A stretch of DNA of 64,000 nt. It comes from Flavobacteriaceae bacterium CG2_30_31_66 (GTDB taxonomy: Bacteria > Bacteroidota > Bacteroidia > Flavobacteriales > Flavobacteriaceae). Location of the stretch: assembly GCA_001873065.1 (NCBI GenBank), contig MNYM01000015.1:62001-126000 (forward strand). The letters are read 5' to 3'. Below, one piece after another: positions 17,971 to 27,526 of this stretch (positions within the stretch are counted from its first letter, which is position 1; every line of letters starts with the position of its first letter). Below the pieces are notes generated by a model. That model worked only from the letters and a program-made list of their open reading frames with translations. It was not told the DNA's origin and searched no databases. Made by a program: the position numbers and the translations under genes.

Positions 17971-18003
17971 AAAAAAATCCAGCTTTATACTGGATTTTTT
18001 TTT
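17971..18003. terminator. bidirectional terminator between glmS and tonB-like gene
   Basis: AAAAAATCCAG pairs with CTGGATTTTTT across a 7-base loop, with A and T runs on both sides, so it can stop both convergent genes. Confidence 0.85.
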
Positions 18004-18007
18004 ATAA

Positions 18008-18742
18008 TTATTCTTCAACCATGATTGTAATTGGTAAACTATAGGTTACAGTCACAGGCATTCCTCTTTGTCTTCCAGGTTTCATATCAGGCAAAGAGCC
18101 TATAATTCTTACAACTTCTTTTTCTAAGAGAGGGTGAGGAGCTCTTGCATTAATTGTGGCTATTTTTCCTTTATTATTTATTTTAAAAACCACATAAATT
18201 TTCTTTTTTCCAGGAGATAATCCTAATTCTTGAGTTAAGCTAGGATTAAAATTCTTTCCAAAAAACTCAGTAACTTTATCAGAAAAACATTTTTTTAGAG
18301 CTGCATTATTTCCCTTGCAACCTGGAAAAACAGGCACATCTTCAATCAACACAAATGGTATATCCTCCACTATTTCTTCAACTTCTCTAACTTCTACAAT
18401 TTCCTTATTTGAAACAACAACAGCCTTTGTTTCATCAGTTTCAGTAGATTCAATAATTGATTCTTCAATTTTTACATCATCCTCAACCACCTTAATTTGT
18501 TCCATTAATACTGGTGCTGACTGGGGTGGTGGTGGCAATTCTTGACTCATCACTATTGGAATATCTTCTTTTAATTCTTCGGTCATAGTAACAGCTCCCA
18601 AATTACTTGATACATCTGTATCAAAAGATTTGTATTCTACTGAAATATAAATGATAAATAATACCAATGCCAATCCTATTTGAAAAAATATTTTGCTATA
18701 ATTTTCAAGCTGTAATTTTGGGTTTTTTTTAATATTCAACAT
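18008..18742 (-). CDS. TonB family energy transducer
   Basis: 244 residues from the ATG at 18742; a longer frame starts 8 codons upstream. One membrane anchor lies at about residues 18-35, then an acidic region with a LPPPPQSAP proline stretch near 77 and a C-terminal TonB domain (about 150-244) with FPGCKG, VVFKINNKGKIATINARAPHP and a final PITIMVEE. It should link the proton-motive force to TonB-dependent receptors. It lacks the long Pro-Lys spacer of E. coli TonB. ExbB/ExbD are not in the window, and other TonB-like proteins are expected elsewhere in the genome. Confidence 0.88.
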   Translation of the reverse strand: MLNIKKNPKLQLENYSKIFFQIGLALVLFIIYISVEYKSFDTDVSSNLGAVTMTEELKEDIPIVMSQELPPPPQSAPVLMEQIKVVEDDVKIEESIIESTETDETKAVVVSNKEIVEVREVEEIVEDIPFVLIEDVPVFPGCKGNNAALKKCFSDKVTEFFGKNFNPSLTQELGLSPGKKKIYVVFKINNKGKIATINARAPHPLLEKEVVRIIGSLPDMKPGRQRGMPVTVTYSLPITIMVEE

Positions 18743-18886
18743 AACTTTTATAATTAAAATAATCATTGTTACTGAAAATTTTCAATATTGATTAACACAA
18801 TGTTTCAATATTATTTTAAAATAATAAGTCTTGTGTTAAGCACGTATAAAGTTAGATTGATTAAGGCATTTAAAATATGATTTTAG

Positions 18887-19492
18887 TCATATTTTATCAT
18901 GAATTTGGGTGTGATTTCCACGATTCCAAAGGGTAAGAATATCAGTGGCTACAATAGCTCCACTACCAGCAGAAATGGCAAATTGACTGCGACAACCTGA
19001 AATGGTTCCACAACAATACAAACCCTTTTTGATTAAATGATTTTCGTTTTTTAATTGAATTCTATCTTTTTCAGGATTTGATTTTTCATGTGGAATTAAA
19101 AATTCGTCCAAACCATCAATTGTAAAAGGCTTTGCATAGTTTAGTGAAATAATTACAATTGAGGATTTATAAGTGTTTTTTGCAGTTTTCAGCATAAATA
19201 TTTCGTTACTACTTTCGATAGAAAAAACTTTTTCATTTTCAATTTGAACAACATGAGGGGATACATTTTTTAAATGTTTCTTTCCTTGTATTAAAATATC
19301 TTTTCCAAGACTTTTTGGCGACAATCCCAAAACATTATTGAAAAGGGCGCTTTCTAAATGTGATGATTTTTGATGTAAAATAATTCCGATTTTCTTATCT
19401 TTTGCAAAAAGCTTGTTCTTTGCAGAGCCTAAAATTAACGCACATTGCATCCCAGCAACTCCACCTCCAATAATCAATACATCGAAAATCAT
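18887..19492 (-). CDS. NAD(P)/FAD-dependent oxidoreductase (short, thioredoxin-reductase-like)
   Basis: 201 residues with the FAD-binding LIIGGGVAGMQ motif at 6-16 and a C-terminal GLYCCGTISGCRSQFAISAGSGAI segment, which resembles the second FAD-contact motif of thioredoxin-reductase-like enzymes. At this length it lacks the full inserted NAD(P)H domain and has no CxxC redox centre in the usual place. The family is clear, the reaction unknown. It starts 1 base after the marC stop and is probably cotranscribed with it. Confidence 0.75.
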   Translation of the reverse strand: MIFDVLIIGGGVAGMQCALILGSAKNKLFAKDKKIGIILHQKSSHLESALFNNVLGLSPKSLGKDILIQGKKHLKNVSPHVVQIENEKVFSIESSNEIFMLKTAKNTYKSSIVIISLNYAKPFTIDGLDEFLIPHEKSNPEKDRIQLKNENHLIKKGLYCCGTISGCRSQFAISAGSGAIVATDILTLWNRGNHTQIHDKI

Positions 19493-19493
19493 G

Positions 19494-20078
19494 TTATATA
19501 AAAAGTGCTTTTATATTATGTGCAAACAATTTTACTGCAATTGCCAGAAGTATCACTCCAAAAACTTTTCGGATAATTTGAATTCCAGCAGGACCAATCA
19601 GACGTTCAATTTTTGAAGAGGTTTTTAAAACAATATAAATAACAATCACATTAAAAAAAACTGCAACAATGATATTTTCAAGCTCAAATTCAGCTCTCAA
19701 AGAAAGTAATGTTGTCAAACTTCCAGGACCTGCTATCAATGGGAAAGCTAACGGAAATACTGTGGCTGTTAAGTTTTGAGAACTGCTATCATCCTTGTAT
19801 AAAGTGATTCCTAAAATCATTTCAAGTGCAATAAAAAATAATATAAATGAACCTGCAACCGCAAAAGAATTCACATCAATTCCTATCAATTTTAATAAAC
19901 TTTGTCCTAAAAACAAGAAAAATATCATAATGAACGCTGCAATTACTGAAGCTTTCTCAGATTGAATATGTCCTGCTTTTTTTCGCAAATCAATGATAAT
20001 TGGAATGTTTCCAATAATATCAATCACAGCAAATAAAACCATAAAGGCTGTAAAAATTTCTTTTAAGTTAAAATTCAT
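19494..20078 (-). CDS. MarC family integral membrane protein
   Basis: 194 residues with six hydrophobic segments and the MarC/UPF0056 marks FAVIDIIGNIPI near residue 17, EMILGI near 85 and FPLAFPLIAGPGSLTTL near 107. The function is unknown; the old link to multiple antibiotic resistance was not upheld for E. coli MarC. It is divergent from the DUF3109 gene, and a TAATTTTG -7 box lies about 25 bp upstream on the minus strand. Confidence 0.88.
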   Translation of the reverse strand: MNFNLKEIFTAFMVLFAVIDIIGNIPIIIDLRKKAGHIQSEKASVIAAFIMIFFLFLGQSLLKLIGIDVNSFAVAGSFILFFIALEMILGITLYKDDSSSQNLTATVFPLAFPLIAGPGSLTTLLSLRAEFELENIIVAVFFNVIVIYIVLKTSSKIERLIGPAGIQIIRKVFGVILLAIAVKLFAHNIKALFI

Positions 20079-20165
20079 GAGAAAGTAATTTAACGAGCGA
20101 CAAAATTAGACAACTAAGTTTATCAAAGTGTAAAAAATAGAAAAAAATAACACTATTTTTGCGGT

Positions 20166-20735
20166 ATGTTTCAATTAGGAAAGACTATCATTTCTGAGGA
20201 GATTCTTGAAAAAGATTTCGTTTGTAATTTGTCAGCTTGCAAAGGTGCTTGTTGCATTGACGGAGATGCAGGCGCACCTTTAGAAAAAGAGGAAACTGAA
20301 ATTTTACAAGAAATTTATCCAAAAGTAAAACCTTTTTTACGGAAAAAAGGAATACAAGCTATTGAAAAACAAGGTACATTTGTGACTAATGAATGGGGAG
20401 AATTTGAAACACCTTTGATTAATGGAGCAGATTGTGCGTATGTTTTTTTTGATAAACATAAAACTGCCCTTTGCGCCATTGAAGAAGCTTATAACCAAGG
20501 TGAGATTACTTGGAAAAAACCTGTTTCTTGTCATTTATATCCCATAAGAGTGAAAGATTATAGCGAATTTGCAGCAGTAAATTATCACAAATGGGAAATT
20601 TGCGATGATGCTTGTTCGTTAGGAAAAGAATTGCAAGTGCCTGTTTATAAATTTGTTAAGCAAGCTTTGGTTCGTAAATTTGGACAAAATTGGTACGATG
20701 AATTGGAAAAAGTGGCTGAAAACTATAAAAAGTAA
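20166..20735 (+). CDS. DUF3109 family cysteine-rich protein
   Basis: 189 residues of DUF3109 with a Cys cluster at residues 20, 25, 29 and 30 (CNLSACKGACC) and further Cys in DCAYVFF, ALCAIEE, VSCHLYPIR and ICDDACSLG. The pattern is like the YkgJ-type proteins proposed to bind zinc or an Fe-S cluster. Function unknown. Its TATTTTTG -7 box (20154-20161) ends only 4 nt before the ATG, so a leaderless transcript is possible. Confidence 0.85.
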   Translation: MFQLGKTIISEEILEKDFVCNLSACKGACCIDGDAGAPLEKEETEILQEIYPKVKPFLRKKGIQAIEKQGTFVTNEWGEFETPLINGADCAYVFFDKHKTALCAIEEAYNQGEITWKKPVSCHLYPIRVKDYSEFAAVNYHKWEICDDACSLGKELQVPVYKFVKQALVRKFGQNWYDELEKVAENYKK

Positions 20736-20772
20736 TTTATTTTTTTAAAGTACTTTTAATACACTTAAAAAT

Positions 20773-20803
20773 AAAATCCAATCTAAACAGATTGGATTTT
20801 TTG
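20773..20803 (+). terminator. terminator between DUF3109 and deoC
   Basis: A perfect 12-bp stem (AAAATCCAATCT with its complement) and 4-base loop, followed by T residues that run into the deoC promoter box. Confidence 0.8.
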
Positions 20804-20816
20804 TACTTTTGATGTT

Positions 20817-21566
20817 ATGAAAATCAATCAATATCTTGACGCAACCTATTTAAAAACAGCAATTCAAGCAGGAATTTCTGAAGAAGAAAACCTACAAAAT
20901 GTAACCAAACTTTTAGAAGAAGCTATTTTGTACGATTATAAATTGGTGATGATTAGAGCGAAGTATATCACTTTTGCAAAACAATTTTTAAAAGAGAAAA
21001 ATGGCAATTCCTTGACTGGTACTGTCATTGGTTTTCACGAAGGAAGTTATTCTTTAGAAACAAAATTAGAAGAAGCTAAAATTGCGATAGATTTAGGCAC
21101 AGACGAATTGGATTTTGTAATTAATTTCGATGAATTTAAAAAAGGAAACATCATTCTCATTAAAAATGAAGTTTTTGAAGGGACAAAATTGTGCTTAGAA
21201 AACAGCAAAGTTGTGAAATGGATTATTGAAGTTGCAGCATTGTCATCAAAAGAAATCATTGAAATTTCGAGATTAATAAAAGAAGTAGTTTTAGAAAATT
21301 TTGGAATGAAAGCCGCACAAAAAGTTTTTGTAAAATCATCTACAGGATTTTATAAAACCGAAAATAATTTGCCAAATGGAGCTACTTTTGAAACCATGAA
21401 ACTGATTGTTGAAAATGCAAAACCTTTGCAAATAAAAGCAGCAGGTGGTGTTCGAGATTATGAAACTGCTGTGAAAATGATTGAAATTGGTGTTGATAGA
21501 ATTGGCACTTCGTCCTCTAAAGAAATTTGCTCAAACGCAACATCTTCAAAAAATTCAAACTATTAA
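20817..21566 (+). CDS. deoC: deoxyribose-phosphate aldolase
   Basis: Class I aldolase that cleaves deoxyribose-5-phosphate in deoxynucleoside catabolism. 249 residues; the Schiff-base lysine is in FVKSSTGFY near 168, and [11 protein letters not shown] with the final [10 protein letters not shown] forms the phosphate site. A TACTTTTG box at 20804-20811 ends 5 nt before the ATG. The stop is followed after one base by the start of a hexapeptide acetyltransferase gene, so the two are translated from one mRNA. Confidence 0.94.
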   Translation: MKINQYLDATYLKTAIQAGISEEENLQNVTKLLEEAILYDYKLVMIRAKYITFAKQFLKEKNGNSLTGTVIGFHEGSYSLETKLEEAKIAIDLGTDELDFVINFDEFKKGNIILIKNEVFEGTKLCLENSKVVKWIIEVAALSSKEIIEISRLIKEVVLENFGMKAAQKVFVKSSTGFYKTENNLPNGATFETMKLIVENAKPLQIKAAGGVRDYETAVKMIEIGVDRIGTSSSKEICSNATSSKNSNY

Positions 21567-21567
21567 T

Positions 21568-22137
21568 ATGGATTATTTTGCTCACGAAACTGCTGTGATT
21601 GATGCAGATTGTATCATTGGAAAAGGCACAAAAATTTGGCATTTTAGCCATATTATGTCACATTCAACAATTGGTGAAAATTGTAATATTGGTCAAAATG
21701 TGGTGATTTCATCTGAAGTGATTTTGGGAAATAATGTAAAAGTGCAAAACAACGTTTCCATTTACACAGGTGTAATTTGTGAAGATGATGTTTTTTTGGG
21801 GCCTTCTATGGTTTTTACGAATGTTATCAACCCAAGAAGTGCTATCAACAGAAAAAATGACTATCAAAAAACATTGGTAAAAAATGGCGCAACCATTGGC
21901 GCAAATGCAACCATAGTTTGCGGAAATAACATTGGCGAATTTGCTTTTATTGGAGCAGGTGCAGTCGTAACTAAAGAAGTGTTGCCTTATGCATTGGTTG
22001 TTGGAAATCCATCAAAACAAATTGGTTGGGTTAGTGAATTTGGTCATACATTGAAATTTAATGAAGACGGATTTGCTATTTGCAAAGAAAGTGGTGAAAA
22101 ATATCAGTTGAAAAACGGACGTGTTTTTAAAAAATAA
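21568..22137 (+). CDS. left-handed beta-helix (hexapeptide) N-acetyltransferase, WbpD/WlbB-like
   Basis: 189 residues from the ATG at 21568; the open frame extends upstream inside deoC but the family N-terminus (FAHETAVID) starts here. Hexapeptide repeats ([40 protein letters not shown]) build a left-handed beta-helix, and [11 protein letters not shown] matches the UDP-amino-sugar N-acetyltransferases that make diacetamido uronic acids for O-antigen. No other sugar-nucleotide gene is adjacent, which is unusual for this family; it sits directly behind deoC. Confidence 0.85.
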   Translation: MDYFAHETAVIDADCIIGKGTKIWHFSHIMSHSTIGENCNIGQNVVISSEVILGNNVKVQNNVSIYTGVICEDDVFLGPSMVFTNVINPRSAINRKNDYQKTLVKNGATIGANATIVCGNNIGEFAFIGAGAVVTKEVLPYALVVGNPSKQIGWVSEFGHTLKFNEDGFAICKESGEKYQLKNGRVFKK

Positions 22138-22165
22138 AAGCCGAGAATTTCTCGGCTTTTATTTT
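22136..22165. terminator. terminator after the acetyltransferase gene
   Basis: AAAAGCCGAGAA / TTCTCGGCTTTT palindrome with a following T run. It overlaps the stop codon and could also stop the convergent aldo/keto reductase gene. Confidence 0.85.
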
Positions 22166-22173
22166 TATAATTA

Positions 22174-23214
22174 TTATGGTGCAGGATTTGGAATCAACGT
22201 ATGAACTGCATTTATTTCTTCCAAAATCTCATCAGATAAATCAATATGTATAGAGTTGATATTTTCCTTTAATTGATTCATTTTTGTTGCGCCAATAATA
22301 TTACTTGTCACAAAAGGCAATTGATTGATAAATGCCAAAGACAATTCAGAAAGTGTTAGTCCATGTTTTTTTGCGATTTCTAAATACAAAGCAACCGCTT
22401 TTTCTGAACCTTCATTTCTGTATCTAGCAATAAATCTTGGAAATAAAGTGCCTCTTGCGCCTTCTGGTAAATTTCCATACAAATATTTTCCTGATAAAAC
22501 GCCTTGAGCCAAAGGAGAATATGCCAATAAACCAACATTTTCTCTCATAGAAACTTCACTCAAACCAACTTCAAATCCTCTGTGAATCAGCGAATAAGAA
22601 TTCTGAATAGTTACGGGTCTTGGCAAATTGTGTTGCTCAGCTGTTTGCACATATTTCATGGTGCCCCAAGGAGTTTCATTGGACAAACCAAACTGTCTGA
22701 TTTTTCCTTGTTTGATGAAATCATGCAACGTTTCTATGATTTCCAAATGATTTTCAGCTTCTTTTGTAGATGTTTTATATGGATAATCTCTTACTCCAAA
22801 ACAGTTCACACCTCTTGAAGGCCAATGCAATTGATACAAATTAATATACTCTGTTTGCAAACGTTGTAAACTTTTTTCAATGGCATCAGCAATGTTTTTT
22901 TTGATAAAACCACCATTTCTAATGTGTGCAGTATAATCTCCACCACCTGCAATTTTACTTGCCAAAACCACCTTCTCTCTGTTTCCTGTTTTTTGAAACC
23001 AAGAACCAATAATTTTTTCTGTATGACCATAGGTTTGCGCATTTGCAGGAACAGGATACAATTCAGCTGCATCAAAAAAATTCACCCCTTTTTCGAGTGC
23101 ATAATCCATTTGTTCATGAGCTTCAGCTTCCGTGTTTTGGTTTCCCCAAGTCATGGTTCCTAAACATATTTTTGAAACTTTGATATCCGTATTTGGTAAG
23201 GTTGTGTATTTCAT
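22174..23214 (-). CDS. aldo/keto reductase, Tas-like
   Basis: 346 residues of the NADP(H)-dependent aldo/keto reductase family. The TIM-barrel marks are GTMTWG at 19-24, FFDAAELYP with the catalytic Asp/Tyr pair near 48-52, and LYQLHWPSRG. The Tas subfamily is suggested by WGNQNTEAEAHEQMD and the C-terminal IIGATKMNQLKENI NADP site. The substrate is unknown. A TATTTTTG -7 box (23240-23247, minus strand) is upstream. Confidence 0.9.
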   Translation of the reverse strand: MKYTTLPNTDIKVSKICLGTMTWGNQNTEAEAHEQMDYALEKGVNFFDAAELYPVPANAQTYGHTEKIIGSWFQKTGNREKVVLASKIAGGGDYTAHIRNGGFIKKNIADAIEKSLQRLQTEYINLYQLHWPSRGVNCFGVRDYPYKTSTKEAENHLEIIETLHDFIKQGKIRQFGLSNETPWGTMKYVQTAEQHNLPRPVTIQNSYSLIHRGFEVGLSEVSMRENVGLLAYSPLAQGVLSGKYLYGNLPEGARGTLFPRFIARYRNEGSEKAVALYLEIAKKHGLTLSELSLAFINQLPFVTSNIIGATKMNQLKENINSIHIDLSDEILEEINAVHTLIPNPAP

Positions 23215-23275
23215 TTTTTTGATGATTTTTAGAAAGGTGCAAAAATAAGGCTTATTTCACAGCAATTGTAGCCAC

Positions 23276-23307
23276 AAAAAAAAGTTCCCTAGAAAGAGAA
23301 CTTTTTT
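23276..23307 (-). terminator. terminator after pgk
   Basis: Stem of about 9 bp, AAAAAGTTC with GAACTTTTT and a 10-base loop, between the pgk stop and the aldo/keto reductase promoter, with A/T runs on both sides. Confidence 0.65.
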
Positions 23308-23327
23308 AACAATTATTTTAAGAAATC

Positions 23328-24515
23328 TTAGTTGAGAATTGCATCAATTCCAGGTAAAGATTTTCCTTCTAACATTTCTAACATGGCACCACCACCAGTA
23401 GAAACGTAACTTACTTTGTCTTCAAAACCAAATTGTTTTACAGCTGCCACAGAATCTCCACCACCAACTAATGAAAAGGCGCCGTTTTTAGTCGCCTTTT
23501 CAATAGAATGTCCTAAAGCGATTGTGCCAGCAGCGAATTTTTCCATTTCAAAAACTCCCAAAGGCCCGTTCCATAAAATGGTTTTACATTTATTTACAAT
23601 ATCATCAAAAAGTAAAATCGATTTTGGGCCAGCATCAACGCCTTCCCAACCATCAGGAATTTGAGTGATGTCACAAATTTGGGTATTCGCATCATTGCTA
23701 AATTTGTCAGCAGCCACAACATCCACAGGAATGTGCACAGTAACGCCTTTTTCTTTGGCTTGTTTTAAAATATCCAAAGCCAATTCCATTTTATCATCTT
23801 CGCAAATCGAATTTCCGATTTTTCCTCCATGAGCTTTGATGAATGTAAAACTCATTCCACCACCCAAAATCAAATGATCAACTTTGTCTAAAATATTTTC
23901 AATAACCGTAATTTTTGAAGAAACTTTTGCGCCTCCTAAAATGGCTAAAACAGGTTTTTCTGAATTGTTTAAAACCTTATCAATACTTTCAATTTCTCTT
24001 GCCAATAAATTTCCAAAACATTTTTTACCTTCAAAAAATTGAGCAATAATTGTAGTTGAAGCGTGCGCTCTGTGAGCTGTTCCAAAAGCATCATTCACAT
24101 AAATATCGCCTAATTTTGATAATTTTTCTGCAAAAGCAACATCGCCCTTTTCTTCTTCAGCATAAAAACGAAGATTTTCTAACAATAAAATTTCGCCATT
24201 TTTCAAATCAGCAACTGCTTTTTCAGCTTTTTCACCAATACAATCTTCAACAAATTGTACGTTGCAACCCATAATTTCTGAAATATCTTTTACGATATGA
24301 CGCAAAGAAAATTCATCTTGAAAACCTTTGGGTCTTCCTAAATGCGACATCAAAACGCAGCTTCCACCATCGTTTAAAATTTTTACGAGGGTTGATTTTG
24401 CAGCTTCAATTCTAGTAGCATCAGTTACTTCGAATTTGTCGTTCAAAGGCACATTGAAATCGACACGAATAATTGCTTTTTTATCTTTAAAATTAAAATC
24501 TTGTAATGTTTTCAT
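23328..24515 (-). CDS. pgk: phosphoglycerate kinase
   Basis: Glycolytic and gluconeogenic kinase of 395 residues. RVDFNVPLN at 17-25, the substrate-binding MSHLGRPKG near 57, [10 protein letters not shown] near 197, WNGPLGVFE and the C-terminal [10 protein letters not shown] phosphate loop are all present. A TATTTTTG -7 box (24533-24540, minus strand) gives a leader of about 15 nt. It is divergent from holB. Confidence 0.97.
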   Translation of the reverse strand: MKTLQDFNFKDKKAIIRVDFNVPLNDKFEVTDATRIEAAKSTLVKILNDGGSCVLMSHLGRPKGFQDEFSLRHIVKDISEIMGCNVQFVEDCIGEKAEKAVADLKNGEILLLENLRFYAEEEKGDVAFAEKLSKLGDIYVNDAFGTAHRAHASTTIIAQFFEGKKCFGNLLAREIESIDKVLNNSEKPVLAILGGAKVSSKITVIENILDKVDHLILGGGMSFTFIKAHGGKIGNSICEDDKMELALDILKQAKEKGVTVHIPVDVVAADKFSNDANTQICDITQIPDGWEGVDAGPKSILLFDDIVNKCKTILWNGPLGVFEMEKFAAGTIALGHSIEKATKNGAFSLVGGGDSVAAVKQFGFEDKVSYVSTGGGAMLEMLEGKSLPGIDAILN

Positions 24516-24608
24516 TCTGAATGTATTTTCAACAAAAATAACTTTTTATTTGCGTTTTATGAAATGGATTTACTAAAAATTAAGATAACGTTTGCGTAAA
24601 TTATCTCT

Positions 24609-24616
24609 TATATTTG
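24609..24616 (+). promoter_or_regulatory. -7 box abutting the holB start
   Basis: TATATTTG ends 3 nt before the ATG at 24620. The nearest TTG upstream is only 14 bp away, so the -33 part is weak. Confidence 0.4.
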
Positions 24617-24619
24617 TGC

Positions 24620-25762
24620 ATGCTTTTCAATCAGATTATAGGTCAAGACCACATCAAAAAACATTTACAAGTTTCTGCGGAACAAGGCAGAATTCCGCAT
24701 GCACAACTTTTTATTGGAAAAGAAGGTTCAGGAACATTGCCAATGGCGATTGCGTATGCACAGTTTTTATTGTCTCATTTTTCTGAAAATCCAGAAATTA
24801 GTGGTATAAAATGTGAAAAATTACAGCATCCTGATTTGCATTTTGCATTTCCAATAACGACAACCGAAAATGTAAAAAGTCATCCAGTAAGTGATTTATT
24901 TTTAGATGATTGGCGTCAATTTATGGCAACACAACCGTATGGAAGTTTGTTTAATTGGTTGCAACATATCGGCGTTGAAAATAAGCAAGGATTTATAAAT
25001 GTTGACGAGGCTGAAGAAATTGTAAAAAAATTACAATTAAAATCTTACGAAGGTGGATTTAAAGTAATGATTATTTGGATGGCAGAAAAAATGAACGCAT
25101 CAGCAGCAAATAAGTTGCTAAAATTGATAGAAGAACCGCCCCCAAAAACCGTTTTTTTATTGATTGTTGCTGACGAAGAACAGCTTTTAAGCACTATAAA
25201 ATCGCGCTGTCAGGCGTTGCATTTTCCTGTTTTGAGTGCGCAAGATATTGCCAAATTTTTAGTAATAAATTATGAATTATCGGAAAATGAGGCTTCAAAA
25301 ATTGCACATAACGCTGAAGGAAATTTTAACAAAGCGTTAGAATTATTGAATAATGACAATAGTGATTTGGTTTTTGAAGAATGGTTTGTTGAATGGGTTC
25401 GAACTGCTTTTCGTGCCAAAGGAAATATGGCAGTTGTGCAACAACTAATTGCCTGGTCGGAGAAGATTTCAAAAACTGGGCGCGAAACTCAAAAACGCTT
25501 TTTAGAATATTGTTTGCAGTTTTTTAGGCAAGCACTTTTATTGAGTTATAAGTCTGATCATTTGGTTTATATGGAAACAAAAACCAATTTTAAGTTGGAA
25601 AAATTTGCTTCTTTTGTGCATTCAAACAATATTTTGGATATTGAAAAAGAGCTTAATGACGCAATGTATCATATCGAAAGAAATGGAAATCCAAAAATTA
25701 TTCTGTTGGATTTATCAATAAAATTAACCCGTTTTTTACACAAAAAAGAAGCAAAAGTTTAG
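24620..25762 (+). CDS. holB: DNA polymerase III delta' subunit
   Basis: Clamp-loader delta' subunit, 380 residues. It starts MLFNQIIGQDHIKKHL, with the P-loop position degenerate (GKEGSGTLPMA, no GKT), as is usual for the non-hydrolysing delta' subunit. AANKLLKLIEEPPP and STIKSRCQ are the typical motifs. I take the ATG at 24620; a TTG two codons upstream lies in the -7 box. Its 3' end overlaps the convergent ribE gene by 4 bp. Confidence 0.9.
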   Translation: MLFNQIIGQDHIKKHLQVSAEQGRIPHAQLFIGKEGSGTLPMAIAYAQFLLSHFSENPEISGIKCEKLQHPDLHFAFPITTTENVKSHPVSDLFLDDWRQFMATQPYGSLFNWLQHIGVENKQGFINVDEAEEIVKKLQLKSYEGGFKVMIIWMAEKMNASAANKLLKLIEEPPPKTVFLLIVADEEQLLSTIKSRCQALHFPVLSAQDIAKFLVINYELSENEASKIAHNAEGNFNKALELLNNDNSDLVFEEWFVEWVRTAFRAKGNMAVVQQLIAWSEKISKTGRETQKRFLEYCLQFFRQALLLSYKSDHLVYMETKTNFKLEKFASFVHSNNILDIEKELNDAMYHIERNGNPKIILLDLSIKLTRFLHKKEAKV

Positions 25763-26349
25763 TTTGCAAAAGCCGTTAATCTAGCAACATATTTTCCAAT
25801 TACATCAAATTCTAAATTCACAACATCGTTTAATTGTAGCGTTTTAAAAGTTGTATGTTCTTTGGTATAAGGAATAATGGCAACTGTAAATTCGTTTTCT
25901 TTTGAATTAATGACTGTCAAACTAACACCGTTTACAGTAATTGAACCTTTTTCAATCGTAAGGTTATTTTTATTGCGATCGTATTGAAAAGTAAACCACG
26001 TACTTCCATCTTCATCCGTAATTTTTGTGCAAATTCCAGTTCCATCAACATGACCTTGAACAATATGTCCATCCAATCGATCACCCAGTTTCATGGCGCG
26101 TTCAAGATTTACAAGAGTATCAATTTTTAGACGACTAGTGTTCGTTTTATCTAACGTTTCTTTGATGGCAGTGACTGTATATTCATCATTTTTAATGTCA
26201 ACAACAGTTAAGCAAACACCATTATGAGACACACTTTGATCCACTTTTAGCTCATGAGTGATGTCACTTTTTATTGTTAAATGAAGATTTCCGTGCTCTT
26301 TTACACAGTTTGTGACAACGCCAATCGTTTCAATAATTCCTGTAAACAT
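25759..26349 (-). CDS. ribE: riboflavin synthase (alpha subunit type)
   Basis: 196 residues with the two homologous lumazine-binding barrels typical of the enzyme. The N-terminus MFTGIIETIG is the family signature and the internal repeat is visible as SHNGVCLTVVD against TVNGVSLTVIN. It dismutates two molecules of dimethyl-ribityllumazine to riboflavin. No FMN riboswitch is visible upstream. It is divergent from pdxA, and the two -7 boxes face each other. Confidence 0.95.
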   Translation of the reverse strand: MFTGIIETIGVVTNCVKEHGNLHLTIKSDITHELKVDQSVSHNGVCLTVVDIKNDEYTVTAIKETLDKTNTSRLKIDTLVNLERAMKLGDRLDGHIVQGHVDGTGICTKITDEDGSTWFTFQYDRNKNNLTIEKGSITVNGVSLTVINSKENEFTVAIIPYTKEHTTFKTLQLNDVVNLEFDVIGKYVARLTAFAN

Positions 26350-26365
26350 ATCCGTAAATTTTGGT

Positions 26366-26387
26366 TACTTTTGTACCTGCAAAAATA
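26366..26387. promoter_or_regulatory. facing -7 boxes of pdxA (+) and ribE (-)
   Basis: TACTTTTG at 26366-26373 on the plus strand and TATTTTTG at 26380-26387 on the minus strand, 6 bp apart, point toward each other. Transcripts started there would overlap at their 5' ends. Confidence 0.4.
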
Positions 26388-26407
26388 GCAATATTACAAG
26401 AGTTACT

Positions 26408-27442
26408 ATGGATAAATCTGATAAAATAATTGTAGGAATTTCAATAGGAGATTTAAACGGGATTGGCATTGAAGTGATTTTGAAGACGTTCGAAGACAAG
26501 CGAATGTTAGAATTTTGTACTCCAGTAATTTTTGGTTCGACCAAAGTAATTTCATTTCATAAAAAAGGATTGATTGATGAAATTCAAGTACAAGGAATTA
26601 GTGATTTCAATCAATTGAATCACACCAAAATCAATGTGTTGAATATTTGGAAAGAAGATGTGGGGATTGAATACGGAAAACCCACAAAAATTTCAGGAGA
26701 ATATGCGTTAAAATCTTTGGAAAGTGCTGTAAATCATTTGAAAGAAAACAAGATTGATGTTTTGATAACAGCACCTATTAATAAAGAAAATATACAATCT
26801 GACGATTTTCATTTTCCAGGTCATACAGAGTTTTTAGAGGAAAAATTAGAAGGGAAAAGTTTGATGATTTTAATGACGGATGCATTAAGAATTGGATTAA
26901 TTACAGGACATATTCCAATTTCAAAAGTTGCCGAAACCATCACTCCTGAACTGATAAAATCGAAAGTTGAAATAATGCACACTTCCTTGATTCAAGATTT
27001 TGGCATAAGCAAGCCTAAAATTGCAGTTTTGGCTTTAAATCCACATTGTGGCGATAAAGGAGTTATTGGGAGAGAAGATGACGAAATTATTAGACCCACA
27101 ATTGAGGCAATTCAAGAAAATGGAAAGCTTGTTTTTGGGCCCTATGCAGCAGATGGATTTTTCGGAAACGAAACTTATAAACAATTTGACGGCGTTTTAG
27201 CCACGTATCATGACCAAGGTTTGGCACCATTCAAAGCACTTTCTTTTGGAAAAGGCGTGAATTTTACTGCGGGATTAAGCCATGTAAGAACGTCTCCAGA
27301 TCACGGAACAGGTTATGATATTGCCGGAAAAAATAGGGCAAGCGCAACCTCATTTCAAGAGGCTTTGTTTAGTGGAATTCAGATTTTTAAAAAGAGAGAA
27401 GAATATAAAGAACTCACTAAAAAACAACTACTGATAAAATAA
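26408..27442 (+). CDS. pdxA: 4-hydroxythreonine-4-phosphate dehydrogenase
   Basis: PdxA oxidises 4-phosphohydroxy-threonine in the DXP-dependent pyridoxal-5-phosphate pathway. 344 residues from the ATG at 26408; an open frame reaches 26312 but runs through the promoter and the ribE start. Family marks are GISIGDLNGIGIEV at the N-terminus, FPGHTEFLEEK, LALNPHCGDKG and ATYHDQGLAPFK with the metal-binding His, and RTSPDHGTGYDIAG. It begins a run of plus-strand genes up to accC, though DUF177 has its own promoter. Confidence 0.94.
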   Translation: MDKSDKIIVGISIGDLNGIGIEVILKTFEDKRMLEFCTPVIFGSTKVISFHKKGLIDEIQVQGISDFNQLNHTKINVLNIWKEDVGIEYGKPTKISGEYALKSLESAVNHLKENKIDVLITAPINKENIQSDDFHFPGHTEFLEEKLEGKSLMILMTDALRIGLITGHIPISKVAETITPELIKSKVEIMHTSLIQDFGISKPKIAVLALNPHCGDKGVIGREDDEIIRPTIEAIQENGKLVFGPYAADGFFGNETYKQFDGVLATYHDQGLAPFKALSFGKGVNFTAGLSHVRTSPDHGTGYDIAGKNRASATSFQEALFSGIQIFKKREEYKELTKKQLLIK

Positions 27443-27475
27443 TTAACAAATAGTTACTTTTTTTTAGATAAAACC

Positions 27476-27504
27476 TTGCAGAATTACATTTTTATGTATC
27501 TTTG
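27476..27504 (+). promoter_or_regulatory. promoter of the DUF177-rpmF unit
   Basis: -33 TTG at 27476-27478, an 18-bp spacer and -7 TATCTTTG at 27497-27504, 22 bp before the ATG. One of the best matches to the Bacteroidota consensus in the window. Confidence 0.65.
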
Positions 27505-27526
27505 CACGCTAAATTGATGTTTGAAA

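Noticed and set aside
26312..26407. Longer pdxA start at 26312
   Set aside because: The extra 32 codons run through the ribE start and both promoter boxes; the family N-terminus begins at 26408.
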